Counted from the stretch's first letter, positions 37,504-48,803 are shown. The stretch: 64,000 bases of DNA from Phyllostachys edulis (GCA_036346405.1 CM070562.1:72559482-72623481), one strand, 5' to 3'. Numbers and translations: made by a program. Notes: generated by a model from the sequence alone, not told the origin.

Positions 37504-37950
37504 TGCGGTCAGATCCACAAAGGAGAGGTCTGAACGGTTAAGATCTCCAAAGGGGAGGTCCTAACGGTCAGATCTAACAAAGGGGAGGTCTGAATGGTTA
37601 AGATCTCCAAAGGAGAGATCTTAACGGTCAGATCTAACAAAGGGGAGGTCTGAACGGTTAAGATCTCCAAAGGGAAGGTCCTAACGGTTAGATCTAACAA
37701 AGGGGAGGTCTTAATGGTTAAGATCTCCAAAGGGGAGATCCTAACGGTCAGATCTAACAAAGGGGAAGTCTGAACGGTTAAGATCTCCAAAGGGGAGATC
37801 CTAACAATCAGATCAAATCGAGGGGAGGTCTGAACGGTTAAGATCTCCATAGGGGAGGTCCTAACGGTTAGATCTAACAAAGGAGAGGTATGAATGGTTA
37901 AGATCTCCAAAGGGGAGGTCCTAACGGTCAGATCTAATAAAGGGGAGGCC
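37504..37950 (-). repeat. 60-bp minisatellite inside LTR B
   Basis: About seven tandem copies of a 60-base unit. Each joins AGGTCCTAACGGTCAGATCT to AACAAAGGGGAGGTCTGAAC and GGTTAAGATCTCCAAAGGGG. The word GGTTAAGATCTCCA recurs at intervals of 57-60 bases between 37533 and 37900. The unit is a specialised tandem expansion of the family's general GGAGGTC plus palindrome pattern. Confidence 0.9.
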
Positions 37951-40204
37951 TTGCGTGAGGGGAGGTCCTACGCGACCGTGAGATAAGGCGCGGTGGAGCA
38001 GGACCGTTAGATTTCAATCAGACGGGGCAAGGCACTTGGGCCGTTCGGATCGAGCGAACGCTCCAACAGATCGGGGCTGTACAATATAGATCGGATGGCT
38101 CTAAAGAAGTGGGACATTTGGACCATCCAAATGTCTCACCAAGATCAAACCGTCCAACGCAAATCGAACGGTACACAAGCGATAGAGGTCTGGATCAAGC
38201 GGAAGGCTCGAACGGACACGAGGGAGGTTCAAATAAACAAGGAGGAGGTCCTAGAGGACACAGGGAGGTCCTGAAGGACACGGGGATGTCCAAAGGACAC
38301 AAAGATCACCCGAATTTGGATTTCAAGATCCATAGTCCTTTCAAACACAAACCCGAGTTGGTCTAAGACCCAAGAGGGGAGGTCCTAGACCTACAAAGGA
38401 GGTTTAAACACGAACCCGAGCAGAGAACCACTCGGGGTGGTTGTGACCCAAAGAGGGAGGCCAGAACCAAAGGTAGATTCGAATAGAGAGGGAGGTCTAA
38501 ACCTTAAAGAGATTCAAACCAACAAAGGAAATCTAGATTAAAAGGGAAGGAAAGATCTAAGCTCAGAGGAGGTCCAAAGAATCTCCAAGGAGGTCCTATG
38601 AGCACAGAAGAGGTCCAGAAGACTTTGAAGAGGTCCTATGAACACAAAGGAGGTCTAGAAAGAGGGCTAAAACGAAGGGTACACAGAGCACACAAAGGAA
38701 AAAAAGCTAAAACCAGAGAGCACCGGAGAGCCTCAAAAGAACAAAGAACACAAACCAAAAGACTTAGTTGAGGTTTGGTTAGGTCAAGTTAAACTCCCAA
38801 ATTTCCAAAATCCCAAGTTAAGCTTAAGCGGGCGAATAAACTGAATGATTCCTTTTTACCTTTGAAAACAGCAAGAACTCTTAGGAAAAACGGGACGTTA
38901 CAATGACCAGGGTGGTCTTTTGGCCGAGTTGAACCCAAAATGTTTTCGCTCGGGCGAGTAATCGTGCAGTAAAGGGGGTGCGCGAAGCACGTGGGATGAG
39001 GAGGTCTCACCTGAGCAACAACTAAGGACTTAACCTTGTAAGGCATTGATCCGAGCCATACCGTGCAACCACATGTCCAGGGTGGGGTGGACCTGGCTAA
39101 CTAATTAGAAGAAGTTTTGGTTTGGTTCTGTCATGGTGGCGTGATCTTCGAGTTCCGGATGAATCACACGGCGCCAGAGGGGGTCCAGCATGGCGAAACC
39201 TTAGTGGGCAGAACCGAGCCAAAACGGAGCTTTGTAAAGGCCTTGTCATGTGCTCTAGACTGCTTACCAAAGGTAGTGAGCAGTGGTATCGATGGATGCC
39301 AAACCAACAAGAGAATTCGTGTCTTGCGGGTAAAATTGTACAACCTCTGTAGGGTGTAGATCTATTCAAATAGCCGCGTCCTCGGTTATGGACATGACTG
39401 GTGATTTCACACAAGGGGTAGAATTTTCTAAAAATGTTGGTCTTGGTTGGTTCCGAGTGGTCTGGGCCGTGACTAGGTTGGTCACGGGAGGTCTGGGTAG
39501 TGACCAGGGTAGTCACGAGTTGTTTCAAAAGAAAACTTGTTTACTTATGTACTAATCTTTTAACTTGTGCTTTGCAATCTACTTACTGTATTTCTAATCA
39601 ATATTGCTTTCTGCAAAGTAACCATAAAGACCTCCTTGTCAAGCCTTGCATGATATTAATTGCATACTATTCCCTGCGACTTGCTGAGTACATTCAAAGT
39701 ACTCATGGCTTGTGCCCTCTGGTTAATCAGCAGCTGAAGACCTCCCAGGGACCTCCGACCTCTTCATAGAGGAGGTCTTTGAAGACCAAGCGTGCTAGAA
39801 CGTCCTCTACTCGATTGCCTGTGCGCATGTCGGACGGTCTCCACGTGTATTTTGCTTTCCGCTGTGTTGCAGCCCTACGGGGCACCTTTGTAAAAACCTT
39901 GATCATAAGGTCTTTTGTTGTTAATAATATTAATTTGTCTGTTTCATCTATCGTTTGTGGTATGGTTGTGATGACATCGTTGTTGAACCTATGCGGACCA
40001 GCTACTGATCTTGGGATTGGTCCAGTGTGCACAGGAGGTCCCGGGGGTGGTCTGCCTCGGGGACGCGGCACCTTCTCTCTATTTCTTCTCTCTCAGCCAG
40101 ATCTGGTTGGTGGGCTCCACCAACGGACAGGGGCAAAACATAATTTTCACCTATCTTATCTCTCTCCTCTCAATTGTATATTATATTTTAATGACCATAG
40201 TGTC

Positions 40205-40860
40205 CTACGGCAAAAAGGCAAAAAATTATAGTGTCCTAGAGAAAGGCACAAAAAAAAGGTTCATAAGAATTTGTGTCCACCTTTGAACTTTGTGTCCGAG
40301 TATTTCTTGAAGGAGAGGGTGGTGCAGGCGTGGACTGGCGAGCTTAGGGGCTTCAGGGTTGTGGGTAACCGCCACCTTGGATATTGCAAATAGGATCTGG
40401 ATTCCGGATATTGACATGTTCGAAGGGGAACAAGGGTCGCTCGGCAGAGTCGTCAGATACGAATGATATGGACGGCACAAGCTAGGCGTTGGGTACACGC
40501 TGCGAACCTTCGGCGGGAGGGCCCTGACCAGACGATGCAAGGCACCACCGGGAGTAGGTAAACCTTTGCTATGGAAGGATGTCAGCACTTCTTCCGGTGT
40601 GAAAGTGGGACCGAAATGGCAAATCAGTGCACATTGTCATTTGTACTTTGTATTGTTTATGTAGCTGTTCTGGTACTACCCAATTTTCATTTGATGTACG
40701 TAATGCCGTAAGACATGTATCGTATGTTGCACGTAATGTTTATTTAAGTGTTGTACTGTTGTACTCTTTTGATTTTGTTTGTTTGCAAGTTAAATTTACT
40801 CATTCGTTACACTCGATGTTTTATTTCCGCGTATTTGCTAACTTAAAGTTGTTTTGCAGG
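40205..40860 (+). other. Gene-poor stretch before PMD gene A
   Basis: Short plus-strand peptides such as PLNFVSEYFLKERVVQAWTG near 40280 look protein-like but are broken by stops and shifts, and I do not recognise them. The stretch 40620-40860 is AT-rich and ends in a GTTTTGCAG acceptor-like site just before the ATG at 40863. Confidence 0.35.
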
Positions 40861-40862
40861 TA

Positions 40863-41960
40863 TGGATCACGGATCCGACTGGAGTTTTGGCCTCCTTGAC
40901 GAGCGCATCGACCGAGTACATCGTGCGTCGCGTCGTGTCCCTCATCCTACGGGCCGCCGACGCGATCAGTTGGGGTGATCCGCGCGCGACACCTCGGGTG
41001 GCTTGGAGGCTAGACCCACGCCGACGAGCGAGTTAGTATCGTCCACACTATCTTCTTCGAATCTGTACTTTCAGATCGACCTTTTGTTCCTTCGCGAGTT
41101 GGCTGCTGGTCTACTACCTATCGCCGGATAGTGCGAGCCACGGGGCGAGGACGAGCCGGCAGACCATGCGGTCGGCGGCGACGGAGCGTCCATCTTTGGC
41201 CAGATCCCACGACGCTTCCGTTCGATCGCTCCCTGGCCGCAGCTCTTGTAGGCCGGTGGCGACGAGACTCACACTTTCCATCTCCCATTCGGGAGATGGC
41301 CCCTACCCCGCGTCTCCTCGCTTCTTGGCCTCCCTATCGCGGGAGGTGCCGCCTTCCGCAGAGCCTCCGGATAATCGGGCGCGAGACCTTCGCGGGTTTC
41401 AGGAGTCCTCCCACTGTGTTGGCGGCGGGTACTCGTCATTCGGAGGCACAGAGGCACGGGCCGCCCTTGCGGTGGTTGTCGCAGATTCGGGTATGTGTTC
41501 CACACCGCACTCGTTAGTACTGTCGCTGTCCTTTCCGTAAAGGGACTTACTATTTTTTCCGTTGTGCGTGTCGGCGGATGGACCTCACGCGGACCAAAGC
41601 GGCGGTGTCACGCCACCGAGGCGTACTTGTTGTGGCTGTTTGGTTGGGTCTTTGTTCACCGCGATCCACGGCGACACCGCCGACGCGAGGCTCATCAGCG
41701 TCGCTTAGGGCCATCGCCGACGGGAGGGCCCCCAGATCGATTGGGGTTCGTGTACTTGCGCCACCTATCGCGGCTTGTGCGTCGTGTCTCAGTCCGCATC
41801 GAACTCCATCCTCGCGGTGTCCTCTCCCTCTGCAGCTTGTGGTCGTTTGGCGCTTTAGCCTCGGGCGGCCCTGTTGACGACAACAAGACCGTGCGGGGCC
41901 GAGATGTACAACGTAGACGAGGTGGACCGACCGACGATGGGCTCTCTCTCGTGCGGCGGC
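40863..41960 (+). pseudogene. Plant mobile domain (PMD) gene A, broken
   Basis: After a GTTTTGCAG acceptor, translation starts MDHGSDWSFGLLDERIDRVH. Typical PMD (PF10536) blocks then appear in different frames: HTFHLPFGEMAPT at about 41270, VSSLLGLPIAGGAAF at about 41320, EAYLLWLFGWV at about 41620, and ADGRAPRSI..ASCLS-like sequence near 41720-41800. Stops and frameshifts separate them. PMD proteins occur both in host genes (the MAIN/MAIL1 group) and in Mutator- and gypsy-derived elements; the neighbouring GRF gene and terminal repeats suggest a transposon-linked copy. Confidence 0.7.
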
Positions 41961-42097
41961 GACGGCACAAAGACTAAAGCAAGCCATGACTTCTCCGCAA
42001 AGTAAGACGTGACAACACTATGCCTCCTCGGCTTTTCGAAATTAAAAACAAGACTCTCTACTCGCATGAAATTAACGACATCATGCCAACCATGGAG

Positions 42098-42109
42098 CTT
42101 ATAAAGAGG
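42098..42109 (+). promoter_or_regulatory. TATA box before the GRF zinc-finger gene
   Basis: CTTATAAAGAGG lies about 50-60 bases upstream of the ATG at 42159, suitable spacing for a short-leader transcript. Confidence 0.5.
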
Positions 42110-42158
42110 GTTGAACCAAACCAAACTCTCCACACCACTACATAACACATACCCGACT

Positions 42159-43260
42159 ATGGACTCTTGGCAAACTTCTACGCGAGGTTGTTGAAGAAGC
42201 AAAAGTGGCTCAAGCAGAAGAGGGAACAGCTACAATACCCAGATAAATCAATGAAATATGCTCCAGTACCACCACGTTTTCCGATCCCGCAGTGTGTGTG
42301 TGGCGAACCGGCAGAGATCATTCAGTCCACACACCCAGACACCGCTGCACGGGCGTACTACACATGCGGGCATCACCTCGTAAGTGTTTCTTTCGCGCGT
42401 ATCGATTTTCCTCTCCCAACGTTCAATTTCATAAATTTTTAACTTCATCCCCACGTAATGGCAGCCCGAGATGCGCTGCCACTTCTTCCAGTGGATCGAC
42501 GGCCCGGAGATGTACGACAGGGCATTCATCCAGCAGTACATCTTTGAACTACTCGGTGCGGGCCGAGAACTTCGTGCGGTGGAAACCCTACGTACCGGAC
42601 CCTGTTGAGGAGGCACCGAAGGAGCCCAGTACTCGCCCGGGCGTAATCCATATCGATGACGTCAGTTATGAAGAGTTTACATCCTTATTACGTAAGGTTT
42701 CCCCGTACGGTGCACTTACATCCGTCATACAATCGCAGGACATGCACAACTTCCACATACCGGCCGGCGTGCACAATCCGCGACAAAGGCAAGGGAAAGG
42801 CTCATGCGGTTGACCCCGGCCGCCACAGCGTATCCGGTCGCCCGGGCGTCATCCGTATGGACGACGTGAGTTACAAAGAATTAACATCATTCTTACGATT
42901 TTCACTATACGGTGCCCTTACATCACGGAATTGCGGGACATGGGCGACTTGACATACCACCCGACGTGGGCGATCCGCGACAAGGGTAAGGAAAGGCTCA
43001 TGCGGTGTGAGCCCGGCCACACAACAGTATCCGATCGCCCGGGCGTAATGCGTATTGACGATGTGAGTTATGAAGAATGTAAATCCTCCTTACAATTTTA
43101 AATATACGGTGTACTTACATGAAGGAATCGCAGGATATGGACGACTTCGATATACCAGCCCGACGTGGACACTCCCGCGACAAGGGGAAGGGGAAGGCCA
43201 GCGAGGAGTTCAACGCCGAGCTGCCAAGGAAGGGAAAATGGCCCCGGTCCACGCAGTAGC
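42159..43260 (+). pseudogene. GRF-type zinc-finger gene, frameshifted
   Basis: ATG at 42159 gives MDSWQT. One extra base near 42172 then shifts the frame to FYARLLKKQKWLKQKRE. The zinc-finger exon has CVCGEPAEIIQSTHP and ARAYYTCGHHL, then a GT-AG intron (42380-42464), then PEMRCHFFQWIDGPEMYD. This reproduces the GRF finger (C-x-C-G .. Y-x-C .. C-x-F-F-x-W). A second shift near 42546 leads to VRAENFVRWKPYVPDPVEEAPKEP in another frame. The tail is a tandemly repeated exon (next entry). GRF fingers bind nucleic acids in other proteins; in grasses such genes often sit with PMD/transposon loci. Not functional as it stands. Confidence 0.7.
42634..43215 (+). repeat. Tandem exon repeat, three units of about 200 bp
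   Basis: Units start at 42634, 42839 and 43036, each with CGCCCGGGCGT(A/C)AT. Each encodes RPGV(I/M) + (H/R)(I/M)DDVSY(E/K)E, an AT-rich intron-like piece with GTGCACTTACAT or similar, then a GCAGGACATG-like second half and GCGACAAGGGTAAGG. Internal acceptor- and donor-like signals recur in each unit, so a whole exon-intron-exon module was duplicated twice. The third unit lacks the GCATGCGG-type end. Confidence 0.85.
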
Positions 43261-43975
43261 TCAGGTCATTACGTAGTAGTCCCACGTCCTACCCCCATGT
43301 TTTTTACTATCCCCTAAAGGCATGTATACTTACATAGTCCGGATGCTTGTGTTACAATGTACCGTAGTACTACCGAGCATGACTAAAGCAATTAGCCGAA
43401 CCATCATGCCATGTGACTACGTGTAACGTGCTTCCGTCTGTGATCGTAATGTAGTTCTGGTTCCGGAGACCCATCAAAGCAAGACTATATTGCAAGTATG
43501 CCTCTTCTACTGCAATCCCAGAAAGAACCATTCGCACCGACATTGAATCCTCCATGTTTTAGGCCATCGTCATAATCACAATGAGCGTCCTCAACCCCTT
43601 CACTCATATTCTGTATAAGCTTCATAAAGTACGACATCGACTACGTGCCTACATACGCATATACGTTCAGACGACTTCATCGTGATATCACTTACCTTTG
43701 TACTTACATATCATTACTGTCTCAATCGTCCTCACAAAATTCAACAGAAATTTACCGCACTACAACAATATACAACGATCACAAAATGTTATTGCGAGTC
43801 TGACAAATTTCGTACCCATGATATTCTACGAAAATAACAAACAGAGCAACCAACATCGTGACAACACTATTATTTTCAAAATAAATAACATGGATTTGCT
43901 AAATTTAATTAACCTACAAAATGTTATTCATTAACTCAATTAAACAATAATTAAAAAGGCAAAAAGGAGCTCACA
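43260..43975. other. Stretch without a recognised gene
   Basis: The minus strand at 43380-43640 gives short protein-like pieces (for example GLKHGGFNVGANGSFWDC) with stops between them. Nothing is identifiable. The remainder is AT-rich. Confidence 0.3.
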
Positions 43976-44150
43976 ATAGCCATAGGGTTGGGCGGCGGTT
44001 CTGTCGCCATAGGGTTGGGCGACTAGCTCTCGCCGCCCGGCTATTAAGCGATCGAAGACCGATCGCCCAACCTTATGGCGACAGGAACCAGTCGCTTAAC
44101 CCTACGGCGACAGGACTGAAATCGTCCAACCATTGGGCGACAGACGTATA
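43975..44150. repeat. Inverted TCGCC / GGGCGA repeats near the PMD-GRF locus end
   Basis: The word GCCATAGGGTTGGGCG occurs twice. Its inverted relatives CGCCCAACCTTATGGCGAC, CGCTTAACCCTACGGCGACA and CCAACCATTGGGCGACA follow. The whole stretch can fold. A related GGCGACAGG..ATAAAATGGCG pattern occurs at 50205-50230 before PMD gene B, suggesting that both loci share terminal sequences. Confidence 0.6.
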
Positions 44151-44209
44151 TTTTTGTAAAAACAAATATCGCTGGAATATTTTTGATATTTCAAATAAAA
44201 AATAGATTA

Positions 44210-45000
44210 TTTAAAAAAAAAATTCTAGTAACGAGCTGCTACTACAAATTCTACAGCAGCATCCTATCAAGTCCTATGTCCGACAGCGTGGTGCCGCCCT
44301 GCCGGCTTCCAGTTGGTTACTACTGTCTGCCACAAGTGCCAATGCACACGGCAGGTCATGCACTATTTCCAACAGGGAAAGGAACGGGTACTCGTAGGCC
44401 GTAGCATACTATACATTCATGCCTCGTTTGTTTTTGACTTTTTGACGTATTCATCGACACGTCAGCTTTCTAGATTGAGCCTCGCCGAGTATCCAAACTT
44501 ATCTCGTTGAGCTTGTAGCTTCCTTCGGCCTCTACCGTTAGAATTAAGGATAATGCCACTACTGTGCAGGCGTACGGTTAGGAGAACAAAAAATCGGCCG
44601 AATCAATCGTCCGTATGACTTGTTCATGTAACTAGCTTAGACGTGGCTAGTTTTTATCTACACAACCACATCACCAATTATGTCTCTTGCTTCCGGTTTC
44701 TTCTTCAAAAGTTTATCTATTCTCTGCCGCTCTCTTTTTCTATCTCTTTCACCATGGACGTAGTTGGCAGGAGCTCACGTGCTCTTCCTTATTTCTCTTC
44801 CTCTCTCCTCTCGCCACTCGCAGTCATGGTTGGAGCTCTGCGTGGATAGCCTTATCTTTTCGAGAAAGCTATCGCTTGTGCTCATGAGTGCCACCTAGAC
44901 TAGCCACGCTCCATCGTAGACAAGCATAGACTCCATAAGCGTTGTGGCCATAGTTGAAGAAGAAGAAAAAGTCATCGCCCTACATATATGTGAGATGTTG
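44210..45000. other. Stretch without a recognised gene
   Basis: Only short unsupported frames. A small frame MDVVGRSSRALPYF starts in a good CACCATGG context at 44753 but ends after about 32 residues. Confidence 0.3.
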
Positions 45001-45099
45001 CAATAGGTTATTTGAGTTGCTGCAATAAGAATTGTAAGATGTTTTATCTATTTATTTTGATTGTTACAACAAAATTTTGAAATGTAGGGTTAAGGACTT

Positions 45100-45385
45100 C
45101 AGGATTGTTAGGGATGGATGTTTCCATGTTTAAATGCTGCAATGTTGTTTTTGATTTGTTACACAACTTTGTTGCATCCCTCTCCACCATTTGATTGTTG
45201 CATCATTGTTTCAAAAATGTTGCAACAATTATTTTCGGATGTTTCCACTGTTATTTTCAAATGTTGCAAATCGCTTTTTGTTACGGCCCCTCCACTATTT
45301 GATTGTTGCATCATTGTTCTAAAAATACTGCAACAATTATTTTCGAATGTTTCCATTGTTATTTTCAAATGTTGTAATGTTATGA
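45100..45385. repeat. Duplicated TTGTTGCATCATTGTT / TGTTGCAA block
   Basis: A roughly 80-base block (TTTGATTGTTGCATCATTGT, then an ATGTTGCAACAATTATTTTC-like part and TTTCCA(C/T)TGTTATTTTCAAATGTTG) occurs twice, from about 45187 and from about 45300. It shares TGTTGCAAC with the 22-bp array at 306-427. The flank at about 45560-45590 (AAAAAAACGTGTTGAGATC) also resembles 450-470, so the two sites may be copies of one transposon family. Confidence 0.6.
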
Positions 45386-46249
45386 CATCAAGGTCATTGT
45401 GACGAATTTGGAGGAGAAATTTCGAATCTCATGGACAAGTGTGAAGAACTTGCTCGACGAACGAGATCAGGCCGAGGAGAGTTTTTGGCGGATTTTGTTG
45501 TATCGGAGGTGCACGATGTTGCATTGGATTCATTTTCGCTTGTTTCGGGAGTAAGAAAAAAACGTGTTGAGATCTGACGGCTGAACCCCATGGCACCGGA
45601 TCGAACGATAACGTGTAGCGTACGACGCTAGCGCTCGAATCATACGTCTGAACGCTAATCATGTTTTAGAATTAACTACTACTGTTTGCCCCAGAAGTTT
45701 GGAAAAATGATCCGATGAGAACATGCAAAACTTATTTGTCAAGTTAAAGCGCGCTCGACCATGATCATGGTATTCGGTGCTTTTCAAGCGAATCTTCTTC
45801 TATTGATGAAATTTGGCAGAGCTCGAAAAAACCGCGAACATGTTAGTATGTTTTGTTTTATTATGAGAAAAGCAAAGCAGCATGTACATGTACCATCTGC
45901 ACTATCCAAGTAGCTTTAGGAGTGGTGCGAGTTCAACATTAGCGGCAGTTAAAGTGTAATCTCGGCCCACCATGCATACATATGTACCCAAAAAATCAAC
46001 CCACGCACCGTCTCTCTCTTACCCCCTCTCTTCTCTCTTCCTTTTTTTTTTCTCCGAAGGAATCGCTCCCCGATTTATTGAAATAATATTTTAGAATGCC
46101 ATGATGATTAATTATATCATATCACCCTACATATAAACCCACATATTCTTTGTAGACTATATTCACCTTGACAATATTAAGTTATATAAGATATTAACAA
46201 ATATTCGACATTATCACACAATGTGTTTCCTCAAATACTAGAAAAAAAT

Positions 46250-47404
46250 TGGCTATCTACCAATGGTTTTGGTGGAGAGTTGAGATCAAGAGGATGGACA
46301 ACCTAATATGTTTGACAAAAGTGAGTTGAAAGTGAGACCAAGCAAATGGACAACCACATGTTAGTGTTGGTCCATTTCCTCACTGGAGACAGGTAATGAC
46401 AAGAACCTTGTGCCAAATAACACACAGATCTCGCTCAACCACATGTTTGATATATCCAACTTGGCTTAGTACACTGCTCTTCTCATTGAATATCTACAGG
46501 ATGTCAACTACTCTTGTTTGATAGAGCAGCCGTGGAATGGGGGTGAGTCAAGAGTGGGCCGGTTAGAGCACTCGCTAAACTACACAACGGTATAGACCAG
46601 TCAGCATCGAACCACGCACTCCACCATTGACCAGTGGTTTCCCGATGGTTGTATTGACCTTGAACCTACCGGATAGAGGCTAAAAAGGTTGAGCAGTGGG
46701 TATGCCTTGTTATCTCAACTCAGTCGTACGCTATCGTGTTGTGTGTATGTTGTATGACAATATGAGTTTGAGGTATCTTGTGGGTAAAGTTGGACAGCTC
46801 TATAGAGTATAATTAATGGTATTTGAATACGTTGTGCTTCTGGTTAATGAAGTTATGTTCATGAGTGATTCCAATATATGAGGCATAAGTAGAGATTTTG
46901 AGATGTTAAGATGGCAATTACAATTATTGAGTAAACCCATGTGTTATATTAGTATGATTTTACTATTTTAAAGATAAACTGCTTTAAACTCAAAATGCAT
47001 CCACATATACCTAATAAGGTAAACCCTCAACAATCAATTGAATTCCTGGCATGTAGTTAAATAACTTTTTCATATGGCTTGCTGAGTACATTGTGTACTC
47101 AATCTTGCTAAATTTTCATCAGAAGGTATATCAGAAAATTGAAGGACACCTTGGAGAACGTGTTAGGGTTGTGATCGCACTCAAGCTTTCCTGTGGAAAC
47201 CTTTGGTTTTTCTGAATGTAAGTCAAAGCTTTGGGCTTAAGATGTCCATTTTATTGCTGCAAAATAGCCATTAGGCCATAATTTAATTAAATTAATGCTT
47301 TCAACTGTTCATAAGTAGGTTTGATTCTATTTTGGTTCGCAACCGAAATCCTGGGCGGTTGCACAAATCGGGTACACCCTATATGAAAATGGGGTCGTTT
47401 CACA
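46250..47404 (+). mobile_element. 5'-truncated LTR 'F' of the gypsy-like family
   Basis: Ends ATATGAAAATGGGGTCGTTTCACA, comparable with the GGGGTCTCACA end of LTR C. It contains the family motif GCTTGCTGAGTACATTGTGT followed by ACTCAATC at 47078-47105, and a GTGGGTAAAGTTGGACAGCTC block that recurs as GTGGGTAAAGTGTACTACCTC in LTR D. The TGTAACATCCC start is not present, so the left boundary is approximate. Confidence 0.6.
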
Positions 47405-48432
47405 TCCGCCTTCGCCCGTCACCGTCCACACCCCACTGTTCATTTGCCGGAGGCGAGGAAGATGACGAGGCCAACCGAATCCAACTGTCCCCATGCAAAT
47501 ACAGTCGTACCCCTCCCCCGCCTCCTCGGCCGCCGACTACGGCTCTCGGCTCCATGACACCTGCTCCACGGCTCCATTCTCACTCCTTCCCCACCTCTGG
47601 TGTCGGATCCAGATTTGCATCCAGACCCTCTGTGTATTCCCACATCCATAGCATGAGTAGTTGAAGCAAGTGAATGATTTGAAATTCGAGTTATTTCACC
47701 GAATAACACTCGTATATATTGAGCTCGTAATGGTACCTCACAATTCAAAAGTCTCTTTACTGTTGAAGAATGAGCGTGTTTCGAAAGGTTGTGTGTTTTT
47801 GGTCTTCTTCATCCATATTAATTTGGTTGTAACCCGCGTACCCGTCCATGAAAGAGAATATTTCCTAGGACGAGGTGTGTCATATAAAGAAAGAAGTCCA
47901 CATGGTAGTTGAACTCTTCCGACAAATCCTCCATTATTGGTTTCAGCTTCTTGCAAAGAAACGGTGTTCAATAAAAAACGGAAGACTTCGACTAGGGAGA
48001 CGAAGAATGGAATTGAAGAGGCCATCAAAATCTAAGATAACAGAATGGAACACCAACCAACAAGTGGTGGATTTGGATGGAATCTCCCAGAAGAAGAGCA
48101 GTTTTTGATATTTATGCAAGTTTTAAATTGAGCCAAATTTGGGTTGTTACAACGGCTCCAAGCTGTTTGTCGCTAGCTCCACGTCAACGTGGACGGCTAC
48201 CTGGCCTCTGGTGGACAAGGGGTGGGCGACAGACGACGACGGGGCGACTCCATGGTGGCTAGGGCCACGGCGGAGGATTTGACAGCCTTCTCCGTCGCGG
48301 GGAAGTGTCGCCGTCCTTTTTCACGTCCTCATCGTGGCACGCCGTCATGTTTCCCCTTGCTAGTCGCCGGCATCCGCCCGCGCTCTGTCGCTGAGTTGAT
48401 GGAACGACGTGGGGTGGTTAGCTCCTAAATTA
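47405..48432. other. Stretch without a recognised gene
   Basis: GC-rich plus-strand frames at 47440-47640 and 48150-48430 lack splice or family support. Confidence 0.3.
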
Positions 48433-48803
48433 GGCCGTTCCCAGTGCTCCACCCTGGCTAGTATTTTAAGCCTGCCATGTAGACAAAAAAAATGATGTGG
48501 CATAATAGTTAATGAAGATAGAGGGTACTCTAGTATCTAATCTGGATACCAGTTCGGTCTCGAAATCCAACGCATAAAATTTATTGTGATCGATCCCGTG
48601 CATTAGGAAGATCATGCATGTATTGCTTTAGTACAAACCACAAATATGCCACAATGCTCAAATACTAGTAAAGATCATGCATGTAATTAAATGAAACAGT
48701 CTAAGATACTACACTATAAGAAACCATGTATTGAGAAAATAGTATCTTAACACTCTTCATACACTAAAGAAACTGCACAAAGATACTACCCAATGAAGCA
48801 GCC
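48433..48803. mobile_element. Possible Tourist/PIF-type MITE (371 bp)
   Basis: The left end is GGCCGTTCCCAGTG. The reverse complement of the right end is GGCTGCTTCATTGG, a similar imperfect TIR. The flanks are TTA and TAA rather than an exact 3-bp duplication. The interior is AT-rich and non-coding. Confidence 0.45.

Larger units (their letters stand above)
29215..38902 (-). mobile_element. Middle solo LTR 'B', opposite orientation, inside A
   Basis: On the plus strand it begins TGTGAGGACCACTCTCGG and ends ACGGGACGTTACA; read on the minus strand it starts TGTAACGTCCCG. ATGAC flanks both ends (29210-29214 and 38903-38907), a perfect 5-bp target duplication. Its own sequence is 29215-30821 plus about 36281-38902 (roughly 4.2 kb). 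Here the heptamer appears as GGAGGTC on the plus strand. The family motif is found inverted at 29766-29795. It contains a 60-bp minisatellite at 37504-37950. Confidence 0.87.
27592..40070 (+). mobile_element. Outer solo LTR 'A' of a long-LTR gypsy-like family
   Basis: Starts TGTAACATCCCAATTTTC and ends GGGGACGCGGCA. It is flanked by CCTTC on both sides (27587-27591 and 40071-40075), a 5-bp target duplication. Its own sequence is 27592-29214 plus about 38908-40070 (roughly 2.8 kb); the rest is the nested LTR B. Rich in GACCTCC on the plus strand. No primer-binding site, polypurine tract or coding region is seen, so it behaves as a solo LTR. It carries the family motif TTGCTGAGTACATTCAAAGT followed by ACTCATGG at 39681-39708. 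Confidence 0.85.
26637..40192. mobile_element. Possible small TIR element split by the nested LTRs
   Basis: TATTAAAATATAATAT followed by a GGGGAGAGAAATAATCTAAAATA-like stretch at about 26637 is mirrored at about 40150-40192, whose reverse complement reads CATTAAAATATAATATACAA, then GAGAGGAGAGAGATAAGATAGG. The element would be about 1.07 kb once the LTR complex (27592-40070) is removed. No coding function is recognised inside; frames at 26700-27570 look like chance. Ends and superfamily are uncertain. Confidence 0.4.

Noticed and set aside
37509..37910. Long minus-strand frame encoding a repeated SPLEILTxxTSPLLDLTV-like peptide
   Set aside because: It is the 60-bp minisatellite read in a frame that happens to lack stops (60 is divisible by three). 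No gene context, and it lies wholly inside solo LTR B.
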